Shown here: in pieces, positions 7,564-16,257 of the stretch
How positions within the stretch are numbered: position 1 is the first letter of the stretch
How the letters are laid out: each line of letters opens with the position of its first letter
Origin: Plantactinospora endophytica
Lineage (GTDB): Bacteria > Actinomycetota > Actinomycetes > Mycobacteriales > Micromonosporaceae
NCBI RefSeq assembly: GCF_016862915.1
Contig: NZ_BONW01000001.1
Location: 434,001 to 498,000, forward strand
Direction: 5' to 3'
Length of the DNA stretch: 64,000 nucleotides
Position numbers and translations under genes: made by a program
Notes under the pieces: generated by a model
Told to the model about the DNA's origin: nothing
The model's input: the letters and a program-made list of their open reading frames with translations, nothing else
Database searches by the model: none

Positions 7564-8847
7564 GTGGAATGGGGGGTGGTCGCGGGCGTACTCGTCGGGC
7601 TTGGCCTCGGCCTATCCGCCGGTCCGCTCCGCCACCGGATCGCCGGATGGTTCTCGGCCGGCGGTACCGCGCCCGGACGGGGCGGGGTACGTAGTAACAG
7701 GAGGCCGGCGATAGCCACTGACGAGCAGGCCGGCGGGCTGCCCGGACTCGGCCGTAAAAGTCTTGACTCGCTCCGGGTCGGAGTGGTCGTACTCGACGCG
7801 CACGACGTCCCGGTCCTGGTGAACCCGGCCGCCCGGGCGATGGGACTGCTCCGGGTCGGCAACGCACCCGGCACGGTCGCCGCGCACCCGATCATCCGTA
7901 CCCTGGCCGGCCAGGTGCGGCGCACCGGAGTGCGCCGCGAGGTCGAGCTGGACCTGCCCCGGGGCCGCGAGGGCGGAATGTCCGACCCGCTCGGCGTGCA
8001 CCTGCGGGCGATGGGCCTCGGCTCCGGCTACGTCGCCGTCGAGGCGGCCGACGTGACCGAGTCGCACCGGGTCGCCCGGGTCCGCCGCGACTTCGTGGCC
8101 AACGTCAGCCACGAGCTGAAGACCCCGATCGGCGCGCTGCAACTGCTCGCCGAGGCGCTGCTGGACGCCACCGACCAGACCGCCGGAAACGGCGCGCTCG
8201 ACCCGTCCGAGGACATGATCGCGGCCCGCCGGTTCGCCGAGCGGATCCAACACGAGTCCACCCGGCTCGGCAAGCTCGTCAACGAGCTGCTCGAACTCAC
8301 CCGGTTGCAGGGTGCGGAGCCGCTGCCCGCGCCGGAACCGGTCGCGCTGGACTGGGTCACCGCCGAGGTCGTCGACCGGACCCGTACCGCCGCCACCGCC
8401 CGGGAGATCACCGTGGTGATCTCCGGCGACCGGGACCTGACGGTGTACGGCAGCGACAGCCAGATCGCCACCGCCGTCAGCAACCTGGTGGAGAACGCGA
8501 TCGCGTACTCCGGGGAGCGGACCGAGGTCACGGTGCGAATCCGGAGCACCGAGGAGCACATCGAGATCGCCGTCACCGACCAGGGCATCGGGATCGCCCC
8601 GGACGACGTGGACCGGATCTTCGAGCGCTTCTACCGGGCCGACCAGGCCCGATCGCGGCAGACCGGCGGCACCGGCCTGGGACTGGCGATCGTCAAACAC
8701 ATCGCCACCAACCATGGCGGCCGGGTCGAGGTATCCAGCACCCTGGGTGGAGGCTCGACGTTCACCCTCCGGCTTCCCGCGCGTCCGCCGGACGCCTTCC
8801 TCCCGCCAGCCCCGTCAGTTGAGATCGAGACCGGTTCGTTCGGCTAG
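7564..8847 (+). CDS. senX3: Two-component sensor histidine kinase SenX3 / PhoR type
   Basis: 427 residues. One hydrophobic segment at 5-20, a degenerate PAS-like region (about 65-165), then HisKA and HATPase domains. H183 in FVANVSHELKTP is the phosphorylation site; the N box (NLVENAIAYS), G1 (DQGIGI) and G2 (GTGLGLAIVKH) are intact. Partnered with the response regulator downstream, it controls the phosphate-starvation regulon. The GTG at 7564 is fixed by a leaderless promoter and by the N-terminal membrane segment. Only one clear membrane helix is visible, so sensing may be intracellular or through PhoU. Confidence 0.92.
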   Translation: MEWGVVAGVLVGLGLGLSAGPLRHRIAGWFSAGGTAPGRGGVRSNRRPAIATDEQAGGLPGLGRKSLDSLRVGVVVLDAHDVPVLVNPAARAMGLLRVGNAPGTVAAHPIIRTLAGQVRRTGVRREVELDLPRGREGGMSDPLGVHLRAMGLGSGYVAVEAADVTESHRVARVRRDFVANVSHELKTPIGALQLLAEALLDATDQTAGNGALDPSEDMIAARRFAERIQHESTRLGKLVNELLELTRLQGAEPLPAPEPVALDWVTAEVVDRTRTAATAREITVVISGDRDLTVYGSDSQIATAVSNLVENAIAYSGERTEVTVRIRSTEEHIEIAVTDQGIGIAPDDVDRIFERFYRADQARSRQTGGTGLGLAIVKHIATNHGGRVEVSSTLGGGSTFTLRLPARPPDAFLPPAPSVEIETGSFG

Positions 8848-8880
8848 TTCCGAGCGGACCGTCACCAGAAAGGAAAGTCC

Positions 8881-9564
8881 GTGGCCCGCGTACTCGTGGT
8901 CGAGGATGAGGAGTCGTTTTCCGACGCCCTCTCCTACCTGCTGCGCAAGGAAGGATTCGAGGTCTCGGCCGCGGCGACCGGCACGGCGGCGCTTACCGAG
9001 TTCGACCGTACCGGCGCGGACATCGTGCTGCTCGACCTGATGTTGCCCGAGATGTCCGGTACCGAGGTGTGCCGGCAGCTCCGCCAGCGCTCCCAGGTGC
9101 CGATCATCATGGTCACCGCCCGGGACAGCGAGATCGACAAGGTGGTCGGGCTGGAGATCGGCGCCGACGACTACGTGACGAAGCCGTACTCGCCGCGCGA
9201 ACTGGTCGCCCGGGTCCGGGCGGTACTCCGGCGGCGCGGCAACGAGACGATCGAGCCGGGCACCCCGACGCTGACCGCCGGCCCGGTCCGGATGGACATC
9301 GAGCGGCACGTGGTCACCGTCGACGGTGCCCCGGTGCAGTTGCCGCTCAAGGAGTTCGAGCTGCTGGAGCTGCTGCTCCGCAACGCCGGGCGGGTGCTCA
9401 CCCGGGGGCAGTTGATCGACCGGGTCTGGGGCGCGGACTACGTCGGCGACACCAAGACCCTCGACGTACACGTCAAGCGGCTGCGCTCGAAGGTCGAGCC
9501 GGAGCCGTCCGCGCCACGGTTCATCGTCACCGTCCGGGGCTTGGGCTACAAGTTCGAGCCGTAG
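8881..9564 (+). CDS. regX3: OmpR-family response regulator RegX3 / PhoP type
   Basis: 227 residues with an N-terminal receiver and C-terminal winged helix. Receiver residues D9-E10, D52 (phosphoacceptor), T79 and K101 are in place; the DNA-binding domain has the usual TRGQLIDRVWG and VHVKRLRSKVE. It starts 33 bp after the kinase, at a GTG preceded by AAAGGAAAG. It is expected to bind direct repeats such as those upstream of senX3, activating phosphate scavenging genes and repressing others. Confidence 0.94.
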   Translation: MARVLVVEDEESFSDALSYLLRKEGFEVSAAATGTAALTEFDRTGADIVLLDLMLPEMSGTEVCRQLRQRSQVPIIMVTARDSEIDKVVGLEIGADDYVTKPYSPRELVARVRAVLRRRGNETIEPGTPTLTAGPVRMDIERHVVTVDGAPVQLPLKEFELLELLLRNAGRVLTRGQLIDRVWGADYVGDTKTLDVHVKRLRSKVEPEPSAPRFIVTVRGLGYKFEP

Positions 9565-9595
9565 GCCGGCGACGCGCACCACAGGACGGCGCTGG

Positions 9596-10522
9596 TCAGC
9601 CCTTCGTGCCGCGCGGCCGGCGCTGCGCTGCCGGCCGGCGGCCAGCGGCGGCGGCCTTCGGGCTGGCCGGTTCCCGGCCGCCCTCGGCCCGCCCGCCCAG
9701 CACCGGGTCGGCCCCGGCGGTCGCCGGGTGCGTCGCCACCAGGCCGCGCCGCTCCCGCTCCGCACACAGTTCGGCCAACTTCGCGTACGCCGGCTTGCCG
9801 ATCAACGCCGTCAACTCCGGCTCGTACGACCGCCACATCGCCTCGGTCCCGACGTGCGCCTCCGGCGACGAGGTGCACCACCAGTCGAGGTCGTGCCCGC
9901 CCGCGCCCCAGCCGCGCCGGTCGAACTCGCCAAGCGTCGAGACCAGCACCTTCGTCCCGTCGGGACGCTTCACCCAGTCCTGGTCCCGGCGCACCGGCAG
10001 TTGCCAGCAGACGTCCGGCTTGTATTCCAGCGGATGTACGCCGTCGCGCAGCGCCTGGGCGTGCAGCGCGCAGCCGCCGCCACCGGCGAAGCCGGCCTCG
10101 TTGAGGAAGACGCACGGCGCGTCCTCGCTGCGGGTCGCCGTACGCCGGGCCGGCGTCTCGCCGTCCACCGAGTCCATTTCGGTGTAGTTCTTGAAACCCC
10201 GCCGGTAGTGCTGCCAGGTCTGCGGGGTGAGACGCCTGACCGCCGCCCGGACCCGCTTCTCGTCGTCGGCGTCGGTGAAGAACGCACCGTGCGAGCAGCA
10301 GCCGTCGGCGGCCCGGCCGGCGATGATGCCGTGGCAGGTCTGCCCGAAGACACAGGTCCAGCGGGAGAGTAGCCAGGTCAGGTCGGCCCGGATCAGGTGC
10401 TCGGGGTCGGCCGGGTCGGCGAACTCGAGCCACTCCCGGGGAAAGTCGAGCGGGACCTCCCGGCTGCGGGGGTCGGCGGGGTCGTCCACCAGGATCCGGA
10501 GCTGGTTGCGTGCTGCTGCCAC
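9596..10522 (-). CDS. Conserved actinobacterial protein (Rv0495c-like)
   Basis: 308 residues, rich in paired cysteines: [30 protein letters not shown] and DVCWQLP. This spacing suggests a metal or Fe-S site, but no function is established for the family. A basic, Ala/Pro-rich tail of about 40 residues ends the protein. Position is conserved: M. tuberculosis Rv0495c also sits divergently next to ppx. The GTG start at 10522 is supported by TAGGCT six bases upstream on the minus strand (leaderless). Confidence 0.78.
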   Translation of the reverse strand: MAAARNQLRILVDDPADPRSREVPLDFPREWLEFADPADPEHLIRADLTWLLSRWTCVFGQTCHGIIAGRAADGCCSHGAFFTDADDEKRVRAAVRRLTPQTWQHYRRGFKNYTEMDSVDGETPARRTATRSEDAPCVFLNEAGFAGGGGCALHAQALRDGVHPLEYKPDVCWQLPVRRDQDWVKRPDGTKVLVSTLGEFDRRGWGAGGHDLDWWCTSSPEAHVGTEAMWRSYEPELTALIGKPAYAKLAELCAERERRGLVATHPATAGADPVLGGRAEGGREPASPKAAAAGRRPAAQRRPRGTKG

Positions 10523-10528
10523 CCGGTC

Positions 10529-10568
10529 AGCCTACGCCCGCTATCCGCCCGCGACCTGCGTCTAGTGT
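10529..10568. promoter_or_regulatory. Divergent leaderless promoters of the Rv0495c-like gene and ppx
   Basis: On the minus strand TAGGCT (10534-10529) lies six bases before the GTG at 10522. On the plus strand TAGTGT (10563-10568) lies seven bases before the ATG at 10576. The two -10 elements are less than 30 bp apart. Confidence 0.5.
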
Positions 10569-10575
10569 CTTTCCC

Positions 10576-11541
10576 ATGCGACTCGGCGTGCTTGATGTCG
10601 GTTCCAACACCGTGCACCTTCTGGTCGTGGACGCGCACCACGGCGCACACCCCTGGCCGGCGCACTCGGAGAAGGCGGTGATCCGGCTCGCCGAGCAGAT
10701 CGGCCGGGACGGCGAGTTGACCGTGGCGGGCGCGGACGCGCTGGTCGAGGCGGTGAACGAGGCGAAGATGTCGGCGGCCCGGCTGACCGCCGACGACCTG
10801 CTGGCCTTCGCGACCTCCGCGGTCCGGGACGCCACCAACGCGCCGGAGGTGCTGACCCGGGTCCGGACCGAGACCGGGGTACGCCTCCAGGTGCTCTCCG
10901 GCGCCGACGAGGCCCGGATGACGTTCCTTGCCGTACGCCGCTGGTTCGGCTGGTCGGCGGGGCGACTGCTGGTACTCGACATCGGCGGCGGTTCGCTGGA
11001 GATGGCGGCCGGGATCGACGAGGAGCCCGAGTTCGCCCAGTCGCTGCCGCTCGGCGCCGGCCGGCTCACCCGGGAGTGGCTGGAGGTGGGGCCGGACAGC
11101 CACCACACCCCGTCGGCGGCGGCGGTGGCCAAGCTGGCGGCGTACGTCGAGGAGATGCTGGACACCGTCGTCGACGACACCGTCGAGGTGGGCTGGGACC
11201 GGGTCGCCGCCACCAGCAAGACGTTCCGGACCCTGGCCCGGCTGGCCGGGGCGGCGCCGTCGGCGGACGGGCTCTGGGCACCACGCAGCCTCTCCCAGAC
11301 CGGGCTGCGGCAGGTGATCGGGTTCATCCGGCACATACCGCCCAGCAAGCTCGCCGAACTCGAAGGGGTCAGCGCCCGCCGGGCGCACCAGTTGCTGGCC
11401 GGCGCGATCGTGGCGGAGGCGGCGATGCGCCGGCTCGGGGTGGAGAACCTGGACATCTGCCCGTGGGCGCTGCGGGAGGGGGTCATCCTGCGCCGGCTCG
11501 ATCTGCTGGAGCCGGCACTGGGCCCACGAGAGCCCGTCTGA
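10576..11541 (+). CDS. ppx: Exopolyphosphatase, Ppx/GppA family
   Basis: 321 residues in the ASKHA fold. The phosphate-1 motif [12 protein letters not shown] begins the protein and the second motif [12 protein letters not shown] is at about 138-149; TSAVRDATN is also typical. It is the short actinobacterial form without the C-terminal HD domain, so it probably hydrolyses short polyphosphate or pppGpp. Placement near senX3-regX3 links it to phosphate and stringent control. The ATG is positioned by the leaderless -10. Confidence 0.92.
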   Translation: MRLGVLDVGSNTVHLLVVDAHHGAHPWPAHSEKAVIRLAEQIGRDGELTVAGADALVEAVNEAKMSAARLTADDLLAFATSAVRDATNAPEVLTRVRTETGVRLQVLSGADEARMTFLAVRRWFGWSAGRLLVLDIGGGSLEMAAGIDEEPEFAQSLPLGAGRLTREWLEVGPDSHHTPSAAAVAKLAAYVEEMLDTVVDDTVEVGWDRVAATSKTFRTLARLAGAAPSADGLWAPRSLSQTGLRQVIGFIRHIPPSKLAELEGVSARRAHQLLAGAIVAEAAMRRLGVENLDICPWALREGVILRRLDLLEPALGPREPV

Positions 11542-11622
11542 GCTGCGCTTTCGTCCCCCGGAGTCCCGTCGCGTGCGGTCCGCCACCGGGTGCGAGCTGG
11601 CGGGTCGGGCTACCCTGAGACC

Positions 11623-12426
11623 GTGACCACCCGCGTACTGCTGTCGAGTTCCTCGGTCTTTCCCGAGCCGACCGCCGCCGCTTTCGAGATGGCGGCGGCG
11701 CTCGGCTACGACGGCGTCGAGGTGATGGTCTGGACCGACGCGGTCAGCCAGGACGCCGGAGCGCTGCGCGGCCTGGCCCGGCACTACGGCGTACCGGTGC
11801 TCTCGGTGCACTCGCCCTGCCTGCTGGTCACCCAGCGGGTGTGGAGTTCCGACCCGTGGGAGCGGCTGCGCCGCTCGGCGGTACTCGCCGAGACGCTGGA
11901 GGCGTCGACGGTGGTGGTGCACCCGCCGTTCACCTGGCAGCGGGACTACGCCCGCTCGTTCGTCGACGGGCTGGCCCGGCTCGGCGGCGAGCACCCGGGG
12001 ATCCGGTTCGCGGTGGAGAACATGTACCCGGTCCGGATGGCCGGCCGGGAGTTCGTGCCCTACATGCCGGGCTGGAACCCGACCGACACCGGTTACCCCG
12101 CCTACACCCTGGACCTGTCGCACTGCGCCGCCTCGCACAGCGACGCGCTGGAGATGGCCGACACGATGGGGTCCGGGCTGGCCCACGTACACCTCGGGGA
12201 CGGCACCGGCGAGGGCCGGGACGAGCACCTGGTGCCCGGCCGGGGTACCCAGCCCTGCGCCGAGCTGCTGGCCTCGCTGGCCGGCCGCGGCTTCACCGGC
12301 TCGGTCGCGGTGGAGGTCTCCACCCGGCGGGCCCGCAGCCGCGCCGACCGGGAGGACGACCTGCGGGCGGCGCTGGAGTTCGCCCGCCAGCACCTGGCCG
12401 CACCGACCCCGGTCGACGCCCGCTGA
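11623..12426 (+). CDS. Sugar phosphate isomerase/epimerase (AP-endonuclease-2-like TIM barrel)
   Basis: 267 residues of the xylose-isomerase-like TIM barrel family, equivalent in position to Rv0498. Metal-site features include E in FAVENM, HxxH-like VHLGDG with the family tail VPGRGTQP, and the final VEVS strand. The substrate is unknown. The GTG at 11623 follows TACCCT by six bases, a leaderless arrangement, and the extra 11 codons upstream are not conserved in style. It is the last gene of the left conserved block; variable cargo starts at 12433. Confidence 0.85.
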   Translation: MTTRVLLSSSSVFPEPTAAAFEMAAALGYDGVEVMVWTDAVSQDAGALRGLARHYGVPVLSVHSPCLLVTQRVWSSDPWERLRRSAVLAETLEASTVVVHPPFTWQRDYARSFVDGLARLGGEHPGIRFAVENMYPVRMAGREFVPYMPGWNPTDTGYPAYTLDLSHCAASHSDALEMADTMGSGLAHVHLGDGTGEGRDEHLVPGRGTQPCAELLASLAGRGFTGSVAVEVSTRRARSRADREDDLRAALEFARQHLAAPTPVDAR

Positions 12427-12432
12427 CGAGGA

Positions 12433-13644
12433 CTACTCCCGGCAGATCCACCGGACGGGGCGGGCACCGCCGCCACCACCAATTCGGGTACCGCTGTCGT
12501 CCAGCGCCCGCGCGCCGTAGCGCCAGCCTTCCTCGCCGGGCAGTTTCCGCAGGGTACCGTCCGGATCGCGGAGCAGGACGCCGTCGTCGTCGCGCGGTTG
12601 CAGCACCAGTTGCCCCCGGGCGTTACCGGCACCAGGCATCGACATCGCGTCGCCCACGATGGTGGCGGTGCCCTTCTCCAGGTCCCACAACACCGGCATC
12701 GGCGGCCCGCTGCCCAACGCGGGTACGCCGTTGCTCTTGGCCGCCGTGCCGTACGCCCAGTTGCCCCGTACACCGCGCACCGAGCCGAGGTCCACGCCGT
12801 CCGGCAGCGGCAGCGGGGCGCCCCGCCCGTCGGCGTCCCACCGGTAGGGCAGGTTACGGTCGGACAGGCCGCCGACCACCACCCCCGAGTCGGAGATGCC
12901 GTCGGCGTGGGTGCGGTCCTTCGATGCCGACAGCAGGTCCGCCCGTGGCGACGTGGTGATGTCGCGCCAGACGACGGCTCGATCCGGATCGCCGCCCAGG
13001 GTGCCGACGACATCACCCCGGGCGTTGACCGCGTTGACCGAGCCATCGGTGAAGCCGGGCGGGATCGGCAGCCAGATCAGCTTGCCGTCCAGGTACGCCC
13101 ACGGGGCGCTCTTCCCGTCCGGGCCGCTGCCGTCGCCGACCACCATGCCGCTGTCGTTGACGTCCCTGGCGATGGCGTCGGCCTCGACCGGGATCTCCTG
13201 GAGCCGCCCGTCCACCCACCAGGCGGGCAGGTTCGCGGCCTCGGGTGGGTTGTAGCTGCCGACCAGGTGACGCCCGTTCGGTGAGCCGGCCAGCACCGAA
13301 CCTGTCTTCGCACCGGACGGCATCGGCAGCCGTTCGAGGGTGCAGTCGGCGGTGACCGGAGCCGACGTGGGCGTTGCCGGGGACGGGGTGGCGGGAGAGG
13401 CGGTGGACGTTCCGGCCGGGCCGGGACCGGCGTTGCCGTCCCAGGGCAGGAACCCGCCGGTGACCAGCACGATCGCGGCGACCGGCAGCAGCGCCCCGGC
13501 GGTGGTCGCCGCCGTACGCCGCCGTCGACCGGTACGCCGGCCGAGCGCGAGCAGCCCGTCCGCGCTGAGCCGCCCCGCCGGTACGGCGACCGCGCCCAGC
13601 CGGGCTCGGAGGTACCGGGCGTCTTCGTCGTCCAACTCGGTCAC
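12433..13644 (-). CDS. Membrane protein with extracellular HAF-type beta-propeller repeats (copy 1)
   Basis: 403 residues. An N-terminal cytoplasmic stretch of about 45 residues, a transmembrane helix (about 49-67), a Thr/Pro-rich linker, then repeated units with the pattern VNxxGxVVG (VNDSGMVVG, VNARGDVVG, ISDSGVVVG), as in extracellular HAF repeats and beta-propellers. Its GTG overlaps the stop of the sigma gene as GTGA, so the two are translationally coupled. By position it should be the anti-sigma or sensor partner, although no zinc anti-sigma (HxxxCxxC) motif is seen. Confidence 0.72.
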   Translation of the reverse strand: MTELDDEDARYLRARLGAVAVPAGRLSADGLLALGRRTGRRRRTAATTAGALLPVAAIVLVTGGFLPWDGNAGPGPAGTSTASPATPSPATPTSAPVTADCTLERLPMPSGAKTGSVLAGSPNGRHLVGSYNPPEAANLPAWWVDGRLQEIPVEADAIARDVNDSGMVVGDGSGPDGKSAPWAYLDGKLIWLPIPPGFTDGSVNAVNARGDVVGTLGGDPDRAVVWRDITTSPRADLLSASKDRTHADGISDSGVVVGGLSDRNLPYRWDADGRGAPLPLPDGVDLGSVRGVRGNWAYGTAAKSNGVPALGSGPPMPVLWDLEKGTATIVGDAMSMPGAGNARGQLVLQPRDDDGVLLRDPDGTLRKLPGEEGWRYGARALDDSGTRIGGGGGARPVRWICRE

Positions 13645-14204
13645 TGTCGTCCCGCTTCCTCTAACTCGCTCGGGGTGTCTGCGACCCGGGACGCGATCGC
13701 CGAGCCCGTCGACGTCGGCCACTGGTCGCGCAGCAGGGCCCGCATCGCGGTGAGCCCCTTGGCGGTCTGGCTCTTGACGGTGCCGGCCGAGCAGTTCAGC
13801 ACCGCCGCCGTCTCCGCCACCGACATGTCGCAGATGAACCGCAGCACGAGCACACTGCGCTGGCTGCGGGTCAGCGTGCCGAGCGCGGCGCGTACGGCGT
13901 CGGCGTCCTCGCTGCTGGCCGGAGGCTTCGCCGCCAGCTCCGGCAGCCGCCAGGCGAGCAGCACCCGGGCCCAGGACCGGCGGCTCTCGTCGACGTAGCG
14001 GCGTACCAGGATGCGGTGCACGTAGCCGTCGAGGTTGTCGACGGTGCGGATCCTCGACCAGCGCAGGTAGACCGAGACCAGTGTGGACTGGACGATGTCG
14101 TCGGCCCGGCTGGCGTCCCCGCAGAGCAGATATGCGGCCCGTCGTAATCGTTCCAGCGACGCCGAGACGTACTCGGCGTAGTCCTCGTCCTCTTCCGCCG
14201 TCAT
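13641..14204 (-). CDS. SigE-family (ECF) RNA polymerase sigma factor (copy 1)
   Basis: 187 residues with region 2 (RAAYLLCGDASRADDIVQ, VYLRWSRI) and region 4 (LTRSQRSVLVLRF, SVAETAAVLNCS, TVKSQTAKGL). This matches the streptomycete SigE-family ECF group, which typically couples to a downstream membrane protein. The start is backed by GAGAGGAG. It closely resembles the sigma factor at 15560-16090, so the two-gene module has been duplicated in tandem. Confidence 0.88.
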   Translation of the reverse strand: MTAEEDEDYAEYVSASLERLRRAAYLLCGDASRADDIVQSTLVSVYLRWSRIRTVDNLDGYVHRILVRRYVDESRRSWARVLLAWRLPELAAKPPASSEDADAVRAALGTLTRSQRSVLVLRFICDMSVAETAAVLNCSAGTVKSQTAKGLTAMRALLRDQWPTSTGSAIASRVADTPSELEEAGRQ

Positions 14205-14223
14205 CGGCGCTCCTCTCCACGGC

Positions 14224-14247
14224 GTCCACTTCGGTATCGGAGTGGAC
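14224..14247. promoter_or_regulatory. Inverted repeat upstream of sigma copy 1
   Basis: GTCCACT and AGTGGAC form a perfect 7-bp inverted repeat around 10 bp, 20 bp upstream of the sigma start. It is a candidate operator or leader hairpin. Confidence 0.35.
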
Positions 14248-14260
14248 GGGTGGATCGGTT

Positions 14261-14293
14261 GCCGGTACCCGGAAAATTCTTCCGGGTACCGGC
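14261..14293 (-). terminator. Terminator-like hairpin between the two sigma modules
   Basis: Perfect 14-bp stem (GCCGGTACCCGGAA and its complement) with a 5-nt AT-rich loop. It lies 3' of module copy 2 and 5' of copy 1 on the transcribed strand, so it should insulate them. Confidence 0.7.
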
Positions 14294-14306
14294 CGACGAC
14301 CCTTCC

Positions 14307-14342
14307 GGACGGACGGCTAGCTTTCGGGACGGACGGCTAGCT
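14307..14342. repeat. 20-bp-spaced direct repeat at the end of copy 2
   Basis: GGACGGACGGCTAGCT occurs at 14307-14322 and 14327-14342. The second copy contains the TAG stop of the membrane protein gene, so the gene end has been duplicated. Confidence 0.6.
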
Positions 14343-15563
14343 CGGGCAGGTCCAGCGGATTGGCCAGTGCTCCCGGCTCCGGCCGCCGATCCGGGTACCG
14401 TCCTCGCTCAGCGTCGCGGCGGACGCGCTCGGGTTGATGCCGGTGGAGAGCTGTCGCAACCTGCCGTCCGGGGCGCGCAGCACCACCTCGCCACCGTTGC
14501 GCCGGTTCAGCACCACGTACCCCCGGCTGTTGGCCGCGCCGACCCTGCCCCTGCCGACCACGGTCACCGCGCCGGTACCCAGGTCCCACAGCACTCCGAC
14601 ATCGGACTCGGGGTGGTCGGGCAGCCGGCTCGGCGAGGGTGGCGGACTCGTCGCCTCGGTCGAGTGCGCCAGGCCGTACGCCAACTCGCCCCGCACGCCC
14701 TGCACGATCGCCCGGCCCAGCCCGTCCGGGCGAGCCAGCGCGCCACCGCGACCGGAACGGTCCCAGCGGTAGGCGTCGTCCGCCGGGCCGACGAGCCCGG
14801 CCACGGCGCCCGACTCGGAGATGCCGAGCGCCCACGCCTTGTCGACCGTCGGCGTCGGCAGCACGTCCACCCGGGCGTCGGCGCTGGTGCCGCGCCAGAC
14901 CGCCGGGATGCTCTTCGTGCCGCGGTCCAGGACCCCGGCGACCTCGCCCCGAGCGTTGACTCCCAACGCGGCGGCGCCGCTGTAGCCGGCCGGCACCGGC
15001 AGCTCGACCACCTTGCCGTCGACGTACGCCCAGGCGATCTGCCGCTTGCCGACGGTGGTCGAGCCGACCACGACACCACGGTCGTTGACGCCCTCGGCCG
15101 AGGCCCAACCGTCGACCGGGATCCGCTCGACCCGGTCACCGTCCCAGCGGACCGCGACCACCGGCCGCTCCGCCGTGCTGTAGCTGCCGGCCAGGTAGCG
15201 ACCGTCCGGCGAGCCGGCGCGTACCTCGCCCCGGATCGCCCCGGACGGCAGCGACAGGCGCTGCCCCGCGCACAGCGCCGAGGCCGCCGCCTCGCTCTGG
15301 GGCACCGGCACCCGCGCCGTGGCGGTACCGGCGGCGGGGTCGGGGCCCGACTGCCGGTCGGGGCCGGGCAGCGAAAGTACGACACCGGCCAGCACCGCCA
15401 GGGTCGAGGCGCCGGCCCCGACTGACAGGTACCGGCGGCGGCGCCGGACCCGCCGGCCCTCGGTGACCAGGCCGGTCGCGCTGATCTGACTCGGCGGCAG
15501 CGTCTCGGCGCCGATCCGGTCCCGCAGGTGTACGCCGAAGTCGTTCCGGTCCATCCCGCTCAT
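14337..15563 (-). CDS. Membrane protein with extracellular HAF-type beta-propeller repeats (copy 2)
   Basis: 408 residues, same plan as copy 1: cytoplasmic N-terminus with an RRVRRRRR block, one transmembrane helix (about 46-65), then propeller-like repeats (VNDRGVVVG, VNARGEVAG, ISESGAVAG) and a C-terminal RWTCP matching RWICR of copy 1. The ATG overlaps the sigma stop as ATGA. It shares SPDGRYLAGSY with SPNGRHLVGSY in copy 1, confirming paralogy. Probable signal-input partner of the co-encoded sigma factor; this is inferred from coupling only. Confidence 0.72.
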   Translation of the reverse strand: MSGMDRNDFGVHLRDRIGAETLPPSQISATGLVTEGRRVRRRRRYLSVGAGASTLAVLAGVVLSLPGPDRQSGPDPAAGTATARVPVPQSEAAASALCAGQRLSLPSGAIRGEVRAGSPDGRYLAGSYSTAERPVVAVRWDGDRVERIPVDGWASAEGVNDRGVVVGSTTVGKRQIAWAYVDGKVVELPVPAGYSGAAALGVNARGEVAGVLDRGTKSIPAVWRGTSADARVDVLPTPTVDKAWALGISESGAVAGLVGPADDAYRWDRSGRGGALARPDGLGRAIVQGVRGELAYGLAHSTEATSPPPSPSRLPDHPESDVGVLWDLGTGAVTVVGRGRVGAANSRGYVVLNRRNGGEVVLRAPDGRLRQLSTGINPSASAATLSEDGTRIGGRSREHWPIRWTCPS

Positions 15564-16090
15564 CCTTCCCCCACCTCCGCAAACTGTGCCCCCTCGTCCA
15601 CCGACCACTGCTCGCGCAGCAGCCTGCGCATGGTGGCGAGGCCCCGGGCGGTCTGACTCTTGACGTTGCCGGTCGAGCAGTGGAGTACGGCGGCCGTCTC
15701 GGCCACCGACATGTCGCAGAAGAACCGCAGCACCAGTACGGCCCGCTGGCCGCGACCAAGGGTGGCGAGCGCGTCCCGGATCGCCTGGGCGTCCTCGGTG
15801 CTGGCGGCCGGCTTCGCCACCTGTTCCGGTACCGGCCGGGCGAGCAGTATCCGGGACCACCACCTGCGGCTCTCGTCGACGTACCGGCGCACCAGGATGC
15901 GGTGCACGTAGCCGTCGAGGTTCTCCACGGTGCGGATCCGCGACCAGTGCAGATAGACCGAGAGCAGGGTGGACGCGACGATGTCGTCGGCCCGGCTCAG
16001 ATCGTTCGTCAACAGGTACGCGGTGCGCCGTAATCGTTCGATCGACGTCGAGACGTACTCGACGTAGTCCTGTTCCTCCGCCGTCGACAC
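15560..16090 (-). CDS. SigE-family (ECF) RNA polymerase sigma factor (copy 2)
   Basis: 176 residues, with region 2 (RTAYLLTNDLSRADDIVAST) and region 4 (LGRGQRAVLVLRFFCDMSVAETAAVL). The GTG at 16090 has GGGGAG about eight bases upstream and aligns with the start of copy 1; a longer start at 16117 lacks support. A GGTGTACACC palindrome (16109-16118) lies just upstream. First gene of the two-gene module; the divergent gene on the plus strand is the AbiEi-like regulator. Confidence 0.87.
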   Translation of the reverse strand: MSTAEEQDYVEYVSTSIERLRRTAYLLTNDLSRADDIVASTLLSVYLHWSRIRTVENLDGYVHRILVRRYVDESRRWWSRILLARPVPEQVAKPAASTEDAQAIRDALATLGRGQRAVLVLRFFCDMSVAETAAVLHCSTGNVKSQTARGLATMRRLLREQWSVDEGAQFAEVGEG

Positions 16091-16216
16091 CCGGTCTCCC
16101 CTCTGCACGGTGTACACCCGCTATCGGCGCGGGACCGGAGATGGGTTGCACGCCCCTGGGGAGATTTTCGGGGCGGGCCGACCGCCCGGACACCGACACG
16201 GGCTGCTCCGGTGGAT

Positions 16217-16257
16217 GATATAAGTGTTATTGGAGGAGAGCTAACAATGCTTATATC
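16217..16257 (+). promoter_or_regulatory. AbiEi-type operator or start-codon hairpin
   Basis: GATATAAG-TGTTA (16217-16229) is complementary to TAACA-[ATG]-CTTATATC (16242-16257). The 13-bp pairing is interrupted only by a 3-nt bulge that is the start codon itself, and the loop carries the ribosome site GGAGGAG (16232-16238). TATAAG in the left arm could also be the -10. The block is markedly AT-rich in a GC-rich genome. Confidence 0.6.
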
